In this document: piece by piece, positions 55,012 through 63,278 of the stretch
Layout: each line of letters starts with the position of its first letter
Numbering within the stretch: position 1 is the stretch's first letter
Position numbers and translations under genes: made by a program
The notes under the pieces: model-generated
What the model was told of the DNA's origin: nothing
Database searches by the model: none
What the model saw: only the letters and a program-made list of their open reading frames with translations
Assembly: GCA_963692975.2 (NCBI GenBank)
Contig: CAXMMR010000038.1
Location: 1-64,000, forward strand
Origin: CAXMMR01 sp963692975
Lineage (GTDB): Bacteria; Pseudomonadota; Alphaproteobacteria; Acetobacterales; Acetobacteraceae
Reading direction: 5' to 3'
DNA length: 64,000 bases

Positions 55012-56085
55012 ATGACAAACATCGGCCTGTCTAGCACGCCTGCGGGCGCCCGCGCACCGAGGCGCGGCATCGAGCTCGGCCGGCTGCTGCTCGAGGGGCG
55101 GGCGTTCTTCGCGCTGATCGTCATCATCGCGGTGTTCTCGCTGCTGTCGCCCTACTACTTCTCGATCGGCAACTTCCTGACCATGGCGTCGCACGTCGCC
55201 ATTTTCGGCATCCTTGCGGTCGGCATGCTGCTCGTCATCCTCAATGGCGGCATCGACCTCTCGGTGGGCTCGACGCTCGGGCTGTGCGGGGTCATCGCCG
55301 GCTTCCTGATGCAGGGCGTGACGTTTGCCGCACTCGGCGTCACGCTGTATCCGCCGGTTTGGGTCGTCGTCGTGCTGACCTGCGCGCTGGGCGGGTTCGT
55401 CGGCCTGGTCAACGGCGTGCTGGTGGCGCGCTTCAAGGTGCCGGCGTTCGTCGCCACGCTGGGCGTGATGTATGTGGCGCGGGGCGTGGCGCTGCTGATC
55501 ACCAACGGCCTGACCTATAACAATCTCGGCGGCAGCGCCGCACTCGGCAATACCGGCTTCAATTGGCTCGGCTTCAACCGCCTGCTCGGCGTGCCGATCG
55601 GCGTCGTCGTGCTCGCCGTCATCGCCGTCGCCGGCAACGTCGTGCTGAGCCGCACGGCCTTCGGGCGATGGCTCTATGCGTCGGGCGGCAACGAGCGCGC
55701 CGCCGAGCTGTCCGGCGTTCCGGTCAAGAGCGTGCAGGTCTCTGTCTACGTTCTGTCCGGCGTCTGTGCGGCCGTCGCCGGCCTCATCCTGTCGTCGCAG
55801 CTGACCTCGGCCGGGCCGACGGCGGGCGTCTCCTACGAGCTGACGGCGATCGCCGCTGTCGTCATTGGCGGCGCGGCGCTGACCGGCGGCCGCGGCAACG
55901 TGCGCGGCACGCTGCTCGGCGCCTTTGTCATCGGGTTTCTGTCGGACGGGCTGGTGATCATCGGCATCTCGTCCTACTGGCAGACCGTGTTCACGGGCGC
56001 GGTGATCGTGCTCGCGGTGTTGCTGAACGCCGTCCAATACGGCCGCCGGGCCAAGCGGCCGAGTGCGGCCGTTGCAGCCAAGTAG
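55012..56085 (+). CDS. Sugar ABC transporter permease, RbsC/EryF-like
   Basis: A 357-residue CUT2 permease with about 8-10 helices. LVILNGGIDLSVGSTLGLCG (about 76-95) is the family motif, and GNERAAELSGVPVKSVQVSV is the ATPase-contacting loop. AVVIGGAALTGGRGNVRGTLL follows near the C-terminus. It begins 23 bases after the ATPase gene and ends into repeat element B5, eleven bases before the last residues of which the binding-protein leader starts. It forms a homodimeric channel for the sugar alcohol. Confidence 0.92.
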   Translation: MTNIGLSSTPAGARAPRRGIELGRLLLEGRAFFALIVIIAVFSLLSPYYFSIGNFLTMASHVAIFGILAVGMLLVILNGGIDLSVGSTLGLCGVIAGFLMQGVTFAALGVTLYPPVWVVVVLTCALGGFVGLVNGVLVARFKVPAFVATLGVMYVARGVALLITNGLTYNNLGGSAALGNTGFNWLGFNRLLGVPIGVVVLAVIAVAGNVVLSRTAFGRWLYASGGNERAAELSGVPVKSVQVSVYVLSGVCAAVAGLILSSQLTSAGPTAGVSYELTAIAAVVIGGAALTGGRGNVRGTLLGAFVIGFLSDGLVIIGISSYWQTVFTGAVIVLAVLLNAVQYGRRAKRPSAAVAAK

Positions 56086-56177
56086 TCCTTTTTTGAAAAG
56101 GACCAAAAAACTTTTGTCCGATTGGGTCAGTGGCAAACGGATGAAAGTTTTTTGCTTCTTTTTTCAAAAAAGAAGCT
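56085..56177. repeat. Repeat family B, copy 4 (A/T double-hairpin element)
   Basis: AGTCCTTTTTTGAAAAGGAC, CAAAAAACTTTTGTCCG, then GATGAAAGTTTTTTGCTTC and TTTTTTCAAAAAAGAAG. It lies between permease and binding-protein genes. It would reduce downstream readthrough or mark a second promoter for the abundant binding protein. Confidence 0.85.
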
Positions 56178-56209
56178 CTTTTCTGTCTTTGTAGTTTAGG
56201 GAAAAAACG

Positions 56210-57157
56210 ATGTCCAAGAAGATAGCGCTTCTCGCCTTCACCGCCCTCGCGTTCGCGGGCCTGACCAGGCCGGCCGCGGCCGCCGGCGGCCTCATCTCGA
56301 TTGTGGTGAACGACCCGTCCAATCCTTACTGGCTGACCGAGGGCAAGGTGGCGTCGGCCGAGGCGGAGAAGCTCGGCTACACGGCGACGGTCGGCGCCTC
56401 CAAGGGCGACACGAACACCGAGGCCAACCTGATCGACACCGCGATCACCAACCACTCGGTCGCGATCATTCTCGACCCGGCGAACGCGAGCGGCTCGGTC
56501 GGTGCGGTCAAGCGAGCGATTGCGGCGAATATCCCGGTGTTCCTGGTCAATGCCGAGATCAACCAGGCGGGCCTGGCGAAGGCGCAGCTGGTCTCCAACA
56601 ACGCGCAAGGGGCGGCGCTCGGGGCGCAGCAATGGGTGAAAGATGTCGGCCAGAAGGGCAATTATGTCGAGCTGCTCGGCTCGCCGTCGGACAATAATGC
56701 GGCGACGCGCTCGAACGGCTACACGACGGTGCTGAGCCAATATGCCGGCCTTGTGAAGGTTGGCTCGCAGGTCGCCAACTGGGACCGCACGCAGGGGCAC
56801 GACAAGATGCAGAACCTGCTGCAGGCGCATCCCGACATCATCGGCGTGATCAGCGGCAATGACGAGATGGCGCTCGGCGCGATTGCCGCGCTGAAGGAGG
56901 CCGGTAAGCTGGCGAGCATCAAGGTCGGCGGCTTTGACGGCTCGCCGGACGCGATCGCCGCGATCAAGTCGGGCGAGCTGCAATACACCGTGCTGCAGCC
57001 GGTCGCGATCTTCTCGAAAAAGGCGGTCGACGAGGCCGACAGCTTCCTCAAGACCGGCAAGACGGGTGTGGCCAAGGAGAAGCAGCTGTTCAACTGCATC
57101 CTGATCACCAAGGCGACGACGGCGCGCTACACCGCGCCGTTCACGCTTGGCAAGTAA
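56210..57157 (+). CDS. Sugar ABC transporter substrate-binding protein, RbsB/EryG-like
   Basis: A 315-residue periplasmic binding protein. MSKKIALLAFTALAFAGLTR and PAAA form a signal peptide. The mature protein starts GGLISIVVNDPSNPYWLTEG, the usual peripla_BP_4 opening, with VGGFDGSPDAIAAIKSGELQ YTVLQP near the end. The position after the permease matches eryEFG order. The ligand (erythritol, threitol or erythrulose) is inferred. Being downstream of a hairpin element, it may have its own promoter, although I could not identify one. Confidence 0.9.
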   Translation: MSKKIALLAFTALAFAGLTRPAAAAGGLISIVVNDPSNPYWLTEGKVASAEAEKLGYTATVGASKGDTNTEANLIDTAITNHSVAIILDPANASGSVGAVKRAIAANIPVFLVNAEINQAGLAKAQLVSNNAQGAALGAQQWVKDVGQKGNYVELLGSPSDNNAATRSNGYTTVLSQYAGLVKVGSQVANWDRTQGHDKMQNLLQAHPDIIGVISGNDEMALGAIAALKEAGKLASIKVGGFDGSPDAIAAIKSGELQYTVLQPVAIFSKKAVDEADSFLKTGKTGVAKEKQLFNCILITKATTARYTAPFTLGK

Positions 57158-57217
57158 AACTGCAACCACAGGCGTCGCGTCGACCCTGACGGTCGGCGCG
57201 GCGCCGCCGAGGCCACC

Positions 57218-58936
57218 ATGACCCATCTCTGCGACGAGGCTGAGGGTTTCGCAGCCGCTGCGATCGACGGTTTCTGCGACGTGCATGCCCGCCTGGTGCG
57301 GCGCGTTCCGGGCGGCGTCGTTCGGGCGACGGCGGTGCCGGCCGGCAAGGTCGCGGTGGTGGTGGGCGGCGGCGGCGGCCACTACCCGGCCTTCGCCGGC
57401 TATGTCGGGCCCGGCATGGCGGATGCGGCGGTGACCGGCGACGTGTTCGCCTCGCCCGCCGCCCGCGCCGTCCGCGACGTGGCAATGCGCGCGAATCAGG
57501 GCGGCGGCATTCTGCTCGCCTTTGGCAACTATGCGGGCGACGTTCTGAACTTCGGCCTTGCCGCCGACCGCTTGCGCAGCGAGGGGGTCGACGTGCGGGT
57601 GCTCGCCGTCGCCGACGACGTTGCGAGCGCGGCGCCGGATGAGCGCGGCAAGCGGCGCGGGGTGGCCGGCAACGTGACCGTTTTCAAGATCGCCGGCGCT
57701 GCGGCCGAGGCGGGCTGCACGATCGACCAGGTCGAGGCGCTCGCGCGGCGCACCGACGCGCGCACGCGCTCGCTCGGGGTCGCATTTGGCGGCTGCACCT
57801 TGCCGGGGGCGGCGGCGCCGCTGTTCAGCGTGCCGGCCGGGCGCGTCGCCATCGGCCTCGGCGTGCATGGCGAGCCGGGGATCGACGAGGCGGCGATGCC
57901 GTCGGCCGCTGCGCTCGGCTCGATGCTGGTCGAGCGGCTGCTGGGCGAGGCGCCGGAACGTCCCGGGATGCGCGTCGCGGCGCTGCTCAACGGGCTCGGC
58001 AGCACCAAGCACGAGGAGCTGTTCGTGCTGTGGACGAGCGTGGCGGCGAGGCTGCGGGCGGCCGGGCTCACCCTGGTCTCGCCGCTGGTCGGCGAGTTCA
58101 TGACGAGCCTCGACATGGCCGGCTGCTCGCTCACCCTGACCTGGCTCGACGACGAGCTCGAGCCGCTGTGGCTCGCCGCCTGCGACACCGTGGCGCTGCG
58201 CGTCGGCGAAGCCGGCAGCGCGCTCCCTGCCCCGCTGCGCGACGACGACGCCGTGCAGCGGACGAGCTGGCCGGCGGCGGAGGCCGCGTCGCAGGCGGCG
58301 GGGCGCGCCATTGCCGACGGGTTCGCCGGGCTCGCGTCGGCGCTGCTGGCGGCCGAGGCCGAGCTCGGCCGGATCGACGCCGAGGCCGGCGACGGCGACC
58401 ATGGACAGGGCATGGCGCGTGGCTCGTCCTCGGCGGCCGCGGCGGCGGGTGATGCGGCCGGCGCCGGCGCCGGCGCGGCGAGCGTGCTGGCTGCGGCCGC
58501 CGACGCCTGGGCGGATCGGGCCGGCGGAACCTCGGGCGCGATCTGGGGGCTGGGCTTGCGGGCGGCGAGCGGCGAGCTGGACGATCGGGCGGAGGTCACC
58601 GCCGAGCAGGTCGCGCTCGCCGCGAGCCGCTCGCTGAGCCAGGTCATGGCGCGAGGCGGCGCCAAGCCCGGCGACAAGACGCTGGTCGACGCCTTCGCGC
58701 CCTTCGCCGAGACGTTGACGCGCTCGGTTGCGAGCGGCGCGACGCTGGCGGCGGCGTGGCGCGCCGCCGCCGCGGCCGCCGAGCACGCCGCGAACGCCAC
58801 TGCGAGCCTGGTGCCGCGGCTCGGCCGCGCCCGTCCGCTGGCCGAGCGCAGCCGCGGCCACCGCGACGCGGGCGCGGTGTCGTTCGCGCTGGCAGCCGCA
58901 ACCATTCTGCACCTGCTGGAGGCACATCATGACTGA
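57218..58936 (+). CDS. Fused DhaK-DhaL kinase (tetrulose or dihydroxyacetone kinase)
   Basis: A 572-residue ATP-dependent ketose kinase. The N-terminal DhaK part (1-330) has VVVGGGGGHYPAFAGYVGPG, GNYAGDVLNFGLAADRL and the ketose-binding H217 in GLGVHGEPG. After an Ala-rich linker, the DhaL part (about 365-572) has the aspartate site EAGDGDHGQG (D392, D394, H395) and GAKPGDKTLVDAFAPF. The island thus has two different kinases of one superfamily, as in threitol/erythrulose pathways that use one kinase per enantiomer. Its stop overlaps the start of the RpiB gene (ATGACTGA). LerK-like phosphorylation at C1 is a guess. Confidence 0.87.
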   Translation: MTHLCDEAEGFAAAAIDGFCDVHARLVRRVPGGVVRATAVPAGKVAVVVGGGGGHYPAFAGYVGPGMADAAVTGDVFASPAARAVRDVAMRANQGGGILLAFGNYAGDVLNFGLAADRLRSEGVDVRVLAVADDVASAAPDERGKRRGVAGNVTVFKIAGAAAEAGCTIDQVEALARRTDARTRSLGVAFGGCTLPGAAAPLFSVPAGRVAIGLGVHGEPGIDEAAMPSAAALGSMLVERLLGEAPERPGMRVAALLNGLGSTKHEELFVLWTSVAARLRAAGLTLVSPLVGEFMTSLDMAGCSLTLTWLDDELEPLWLAACDTVALRVGEAGSALPAPLRDDDAVQRTSWPAAEAASQAAGRAIADGFAGLASALLAAEAELGRIDAEAGDGDHGQGMARGSSSAAAAAGDAAGAGAGAASVLAAAADAWADRAGGTSGAIWGLGLRAASGELDDRAEVTAEQVALAASRSLSQVMARGGAKPGDKTLVDAFAPFAETLTRSVASGATLAAAWRAAAAAAEHAANATASLVPRLGRARPLAERSRGHRDAGAVSFALAAATILHLLEAHHD

Positions 58937-59408
58937 CGAGAAGCTGCGCATCGTGATTGGCTGCGACGAGGCCGGCACCCGCTTCCGCGACGCCCTGTCG
59001 GCCGATCTGCGCAAGCATCCGGGCGTCTCCGAGGTCTTCGACGTCGGCGTGGTGGCCGACGACACCACCGCCTACCCGCATATCGCCGTGCGGGCGGGAC
59101 GGATGGTGGCGGAGGGCCAGGCGGACCGCGCGCTGCTGATCTGCGGCACCGGGCTGGGCGTGGCGATCAGCGCCAACAAGGTGCCGGGGATCCGTGCCGT
59201 CACCGCGCACGACATGTACTCGGTGCAGCGCGCGATCCTCAGCAACAACGCGCAGGTGTTGTGCCTTGGCGAACGGGTGATTGGGCTGGAGCTGGCGCGC
59301 GTGCTGGTCGGCGAGTGGCTGAAGCATCGCTTCGATCCGGCCTCCTCCTCGGCGCCGAAGGTCGCGGCGATCCACAGCTACGAGACGCCGGCCGCAACGC
59401 CTGCATGA
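58929..59408 (+). CDS. RpiB/LacAB-family sugar-phosphate isomerase (DerI/EryI-like)
   Basis: A 159-residue isomerase. MTDEKLRIVIGCDEAGTRFR is the RpiB opening, and the catalytic cysteine is C72 in LLICGTGLGVAISANKVPGI. HDMYSVQRAILSNNAQVLCL GERVIG closes the active site. RpiB normally interconverts ribose and ribulose 5-phosphates. In erythritol pathways its paralog (DerI, EryI/RpiB2) turns D-erythrulose 4-phosphate into D-erythrose 4-phosphate. The overlapping kinase gene and TIM-type neighbour support that role. Both its start and its stop overlap adjacent genes (ATGA). Confidence 0.87.
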   Translation: MTDEKLRIVIGCDEAGTRFRDALSADLRKHPGVSEVFDVGVVADDTTAYPHIAVRAGRMVAEGQADRALLICGTGLGVAISANKVPGIRAVTAHDMYSVQRAILSNNAQVLCLGERVIGLELARVLVGEWLKHRFDPASSSAPKVAAIHSYETPAATPA

Positions 59409-60161
59409 GCCGGCCGCGGCGGCGCCGGCTGATCGGCACCAGCCTCAAGATGTATATGGGGCTGGCGCAGACCCGGGCCTGGGTGGAGGGGCTGGCCGCC
59501 ATCGTCCGCGGCGGCGAGTACGACGCAGTCGACCAGTTCGTCATCCCGAACGCGCTCTCGCTGTCCGACTGCCACGCGGCGCTGCGTGGGACGGGGGTGG
59601 CGCTCGGCGCGCAGAATCTGTTCTGGGAGGATGCCGGCCCCTACACCGGCGAGGTGTCGGCGCCGATGCTGGTCGAGGCGCATTGCCGCTACGTCGAGAT
59701 CGGCCATACCGAGCGGCGGCGGATGTTCGGCGAGACCGACGAGACGATCGCGCGCAAGATGGCCGCCGCCGTCCGGGCCGGGCTGATCCCGCTGCTCTGC
59801 GTCGGCGAGCGGGAGCCCGGATCGCCCGCTGCCGCGGTGCGCGCCTGCCTGCGCCAGGTCGAGGCCGCGAGCGCCGGGCTTGCCGGCACGCCGCCGCTGG
59901 TCGTTGCCTACGAGCCGGTCTGGGCGATCGGCGCCGCCCGGCCGGCCGAGCCCGACCACATCGTCGCCGTGGCCGAAGGCCTGCAGGCGGTGCTCGGCGA
60001 GCAGCCGGACTTTCGGCTGATCTATGGCGGCAGCGCCGGCCCCGGGACTGCTGGCGCGCCTTGGCGCGGCGGTGGACGGCCTGTTTCTCGGCCGCTTCGT
60101 GCATGACGTGAGCAAGCTGAAGTTGATACTTGAGGAAGCGAAGGAAGAGGTCCTTTTTTGA
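59405..60161 (+). pseudogene. TIM-family isomerase (LerI/EryH-like), frameshifted near the C-terminus
   Basis: The frame from ATG 59405 encodes a triosephosphate-isomerase fold with K15 (LIGTSLKMYM), H101 (EIGHTERRRMFGE) and E170 (AYEPVWAIGA), all catalytic residues. In the paralog LerI/EryH it isomerises L-erythrulose 1-phosphate to D-erythrulose 4-phosphate. After YGGSAGPG (about 60045) one extra base shifts the frame, which then stops at 60106. The other frame continues the natural C-terminus LLARLGAAVDGLFLGRFVHD and ends EEVLF at 60161 inside repeat B6. The shift removes the last phosphate-binding loop, so the enzyme would be inactive unless this is a base error. Confidence 0.82.
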
Positions 60162-60246
60162 AAAAAAGGACCAAAAAACTTTTGTCCGATTGGGTTCACG
60201 CCTAACGGATAAAAGTTTTTTGCTTCTTTTTTTCAAAAAAGAAGCG
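60149..60246. repeat. Repeat family B, copy 5 (A/T double-hairpin element)
   Basis: GGTCCTTTTTTGAAAAAAAGG, ACCAAAAAACTTTTGTCCG, then GATAAAAGTTTTTTGCTTC and TTTTTTTCAAAAAAGAAG. It lies between convergent genes and holds the stop codons of both the TIM gene (natural frame) and the Ni/Co permease. It is a bidirectional terminator candidate. Confidence 0.88.
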
Positions 60247-61291
60247 CTTTCTTCCTGAGCCGGTAAACCGCGACCGAGCCAACCCAGCTGACCACAAATA
60301 GAACGATGATCAGCACGCCGACGCTGCCGAAATGATCATTCAGCGCGCCGATGCCGTTCCAGAAGCGGCCGTGCAGGGCGAGGTGGTCGGCGATCAGGCC
60401 GAGCGTCTCGACGCCGCCGACGAGCAGGGCGACGAGGATCGAGACCGCGGTGATCGTCATGTTGTAATACAGCTTGCGCATCGGCTTGACGAAGGCCCAG
60501 CCATAGGTGCCGAGCATCAGGATGCCGTCGGTGGTGTCGACCAATGACATGCCGGCGGTAAACAGGGCGGGGAACACCAGGATCGACCAGACGGGCAGGC
60601 CGCTGGTCGCCTGCGCCGCCGACAGGCCGAGCAAACCAACCTCTGTCGCGGTGTCGAAGCCGAGGCCGAACAGCAGGCCGAGCGGGTACATGTGCCAGGA
60701 GCGGCCGATCACGTTGAACAGCGGCCGGCACAGCCGCGCAACGAGGCCGCCGCCGCGCAGCAGGTGGTCGAGATCCTCCTCGGTGGAGTGATCCCCGGCT
60801 TGAGAGTCGGCGCGTAGGCGCTGGACGCGCGCCCAGACGCTGCGCAGCACGGCCAGGTTCATCAGCGCGATGGCGAACAGGAAGGCGGCGGAGACCAGGG
60901 TGCCGAGCACGCCGCCGACCGCGCGCACCGCCTCGAACTGAACCTTGAAGCGCGCCGCCGTCGCGGCGATGGCGACCGAGGCGAGGATCACGACGGTGGA
61001 GTGGCCGAGCGAGAAGAAGAAGCCGACCGCGACCGGCCGCTGGCCCTCCTGCATCAGCTTGCGCGTCACGTTGTCGATGGCGGCGATGTGGTCGGCGTCG
61101 ACGGCGTGGCGCAGACCAAAGCCATAGGCCAATGCGGCGGTGCCGAGCAGCACCGGGTGGGAGCGGAGCGCGAGCAGCGCCCAGAGCCAGGCGGCGAGAT
61201 TGGCGACGACGAGCACGGCGTAGATCGCGAAGATGCGGCCGCGGAGGCCGGCGGATCCGGCGACGACGGTGCGAAGCAGGCTGACCGGCAT
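60233..61291 (-). CDS. High-affinity nickel/cobalt permease, NiCoT (HoxN/NixA) family
   Basis: A 352-residue inner-membrane permease with eight helices. The family signature RHAVDADHIAAIDN (61-74; H62, D65, D67, H68) is complete in the second helix. FFFSLGHSTVV, GLGFDTATEVGLL and GMSLVDTTDGILMLG are the other three NiCoT signatures. It imports Ni2+ or Co2+ using the membrane potential. There is no adjacent urease, hydrogenase or cobalamin gene, so the physiological metal is open. The final residues KKALLF and the stop are encoded in repeat element B6. Confidence 0.93.
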   Translation of the reverse strand: MPVSLLRTVVAGSAGLRGRIFAIYAVLVVANLAAWLWALLALRSHPVLLGTAALAYGFGLRHAVDADHIAAIDNVTRKLMQEGQRPVAVGFFFSLGHSTVVILASVAIAATAARFKVQFEAVRAVGGVLGTLVSAAFLFAIALMNLAVLRSVWARVQRLRADSQAGDHSTEEDLDHLLRGGGLVARLCRPLFNVIGRSWHMYPLGLLFGLGFDTATEVGLLGLSAAQATSGLPVWSILVFPALFTAGMSLVDTTDGILMLGTYGWAFVKPMRKLYYNMTITAVSILVALLVGGVETLGLIADHLALHGRFWNGIGALNDHFGSVGVLIIVLFVVSWVGSVAVYRLRKKALLF

Positions 61292-61375
61292 CGCTCAGGA
61301 CCCTGTTCTGGCCAGCATCAGCGCCGCCGGCGCGTCGGCACGCAACCGCAGCGCTGGGACGGACTTTGGTTCGGG

Positions 61376-61795
61376 ATGAACGAATCTGATTTGCAGCGCT
61401 TCGTCGAGGCCCAGGCGCCGGTGATCGAGACGGTGCGGCGCGAGCTCGCCGGCGGCAGCAAGCGGACGCATTGGATGTGGTTCATCTTCCCGCAACTGCG
61501 TGGACTGGGCCGCAGTTCGACGGCGCAGCATTTTGGCCTGGCGGGGCAGGCGGAGGCGCGCGCGTATCTCGCCGATCCCGTGCTCGGCGCCAGGCTGGTT
61601 GACTGCACGAGGCTGGTGAACCACGTCGAGAATAGGACCGCGCTGCAAATCTTCGGGAGCCCCGACGACATGAAGTTCCGCTCCTCGATGACGCTGTTCG
61701 CAACGATCGAGCCTGAACCATTCGGCGTGGCGCTGCGCCAATACTACGCGGGTCAGCCCGACCCCAAGACCCTGGAGCTGCTTGATGCCGCTTGA
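61376..61795 (+). CDS. DUF1810 family protein
   Basis: A 139-residue protein with the DUF1810 pattern: DLQRFVEAQAPVIETVRREL, SKRTHWMWFIFPQLRGLGRS, AEARAYLADPVLGARL and IFGSPDDMKFRSSMTLFATI. The family is small, soluble and uncharacterised; it is often annotated calpastatin-like, with no enzyme activity shown. Its stop lies inside the beginning of the decayed SelO gene (ATG 61785), so the two genes were once coupled. Confidence 0.88.
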   Translation: MNESDLQRFVEAQAPVIETVRRELAGGSKRTHWMWFIFPQLRGLGRSSTAQHFGLAGQAEARAYLADPVLGARLVDCTRLVNHVENRTALQIFGSPDDMKFRSSMTLFATIEPEPFGVALRQYYAGQPDPKTLELLDAA

Positions 61796-63270
61796 TCACG
61801 CCGGGCCGATCGCGTGGGACAACAGCTACGCGCAGCTGCCGGCCGGCTTGCACGCCCGCGTGGCGCCGACGCCGGTCGCGGCACCCCGGATCATTCGCGT
61901 CAACGGCCGAGCTGGCGACATTGCTGGGTCTTGACGCCCGGGCGCTGGACGCTTCGCTGCTGTCGGGCAACCGCCTGCCTGAGGGGCACGGAGACGATCG
62001 CTCAGGCCTATTCGGGCCATCAGTTCGGCCATTTCTCGCCGAGCCTCGGCGACGGGCGGGCGGTCCTGCTCGGCGAGATCGTCCGGCCACGGATGGCCGG
62101 CGCTACGACGTCCAGCTCAAGGGCTCGGGGCTGACCCCGTTCTCGGCGCGGCGGTGACGGTCGCAGCGGCACTGGGCCCGGTGCTGCGCGAGTATCTGCT
62201 CGGCGAGGCCCATGCACGCGCTCGGCATTCCGACCACGCGCGCCTTGGGCCGCGGTGAGCACCGGCCAGCCGGTCTATCGCGAGACGGTGCTCCCGGGCG
62301 CGGTGCTGACCCGGGTCGCGGCGAGCCCACATCCGCGTCGGCACCTTCCAGTTCGCCGCCCAACCTGGCGCCGGTGGGCGGCCCGGACGCGGTGCGCCAG
62401 CTCGCCGACTACACGATCGCCCGCCACTACCCGGAACTCGCCGGCGACTATCGCGGCCTGCTCGATGCGGGTGGTCGCCCGCCAGGCCGAGCTGATCGCG
62501 CGCTGGCTGCTGGTCGGCTTCATCCACGGCGTGATGAACACCGACAACATGGCGGTCTCCGGCGAGACCATCGATTACGGGCCCTGCGCCTTCATGGACG
62601 CCTACGACCCGGCCACCGTGTTCAGCTCGATCGACCAGGCTGGGCGCTACGCCTATGGCCGCCAGCCGCAGATGGCGGCGTGGAACCTGGCGCGGCTGGC
62701 CGAGGCGCTGCTGCCGCTGCTGGGCTCAAGCCAGGAGGTGGCGCTCGCGTCGGCGAACGAGGCGATCGACGGCTTTGCGCAGCTGTTCGTGCCGGCCTAT
62801 CGGCGCGGTCTGCACCGCAAGCTCGGGCTGCAGACGGAGCAGGAGGGCGACGTGGAGCTGGCGGAGGAGCTGCTGCGCCACATGCAGGAGGGCGAGGCCG
62901 ACTGGACCCTGACCTTCCGCCACCTCGCCGACGCGGCAGAGGGCGAGGCGGCGCCGGTCCGCGCCCTGTTCAGCCCGGGCGCCGCGTTTGACGGCTGGGC
63001 CGAGCGCTGGCAGGCGCGGCTGGCGCTGGAGCCGGGCACGCCGGGGCAGCGCGCGCAGACCATGCGCGGGCTCAACCCGCTGTATATTCCTCGCAACCAC
63101 CTGGTGGGACGCCCGCCCTCACGGCCGCCACCCGGACCGGCGACTTCGGGCCGTTCGAGGCGCTGCTCGGCGTCATCGTCCAGCCCTACGAGCAACGCTC
63201 CGGGCTCGAGCGGTTTGCCCTGCCGCCGCTGCCGGAGGAGCGCATCCAGGCGACGTTCTGCGGCACCTGA
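61785..63270 (+). pseudogene. selO: SelO/YdiU protein AMPylase, broken by many single-base insertions
   Basis: Pieces in all three frames reconstruct an almost complete pseudokinase-fold AMPylase. They are AWDNSYAQLPAGLHARVAPT, AELATLLGLDARALDASLLS, AQAYSGHQFGHFSPSLGDGR, YDVQLKGSGLTPFSARR, MHALGIPTTRAL, YRETVLPGAVLTRVA, then an unbroken stretch GFIHGVMNTDNMAVSGETID and YGPCAFMDAYDPATVFSSID. After a last shift near 63110 the frame ends GDFGPFEALLGVIVQPYEQR to the stop at 63270. I count at least seven shifts between 61905 and 62475, most of them an extra G or C. Active-site segments (HGVMNTDN) survive, but the gene cannot be translated through. The alternative is a cluster of base errors. Confidence 0.85.
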
Positions 63271-63278
63271 TGGCGCCT

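Noticed and set aside
55991..59068. A 1025-codon open frame on the minus strand
   Set aside because: It runs antisense to the permease, binding protein and DhaK-DhaL genes. Its product is Arg/Gly/Ala-rich with no domain, and it is a by-product of high GC.
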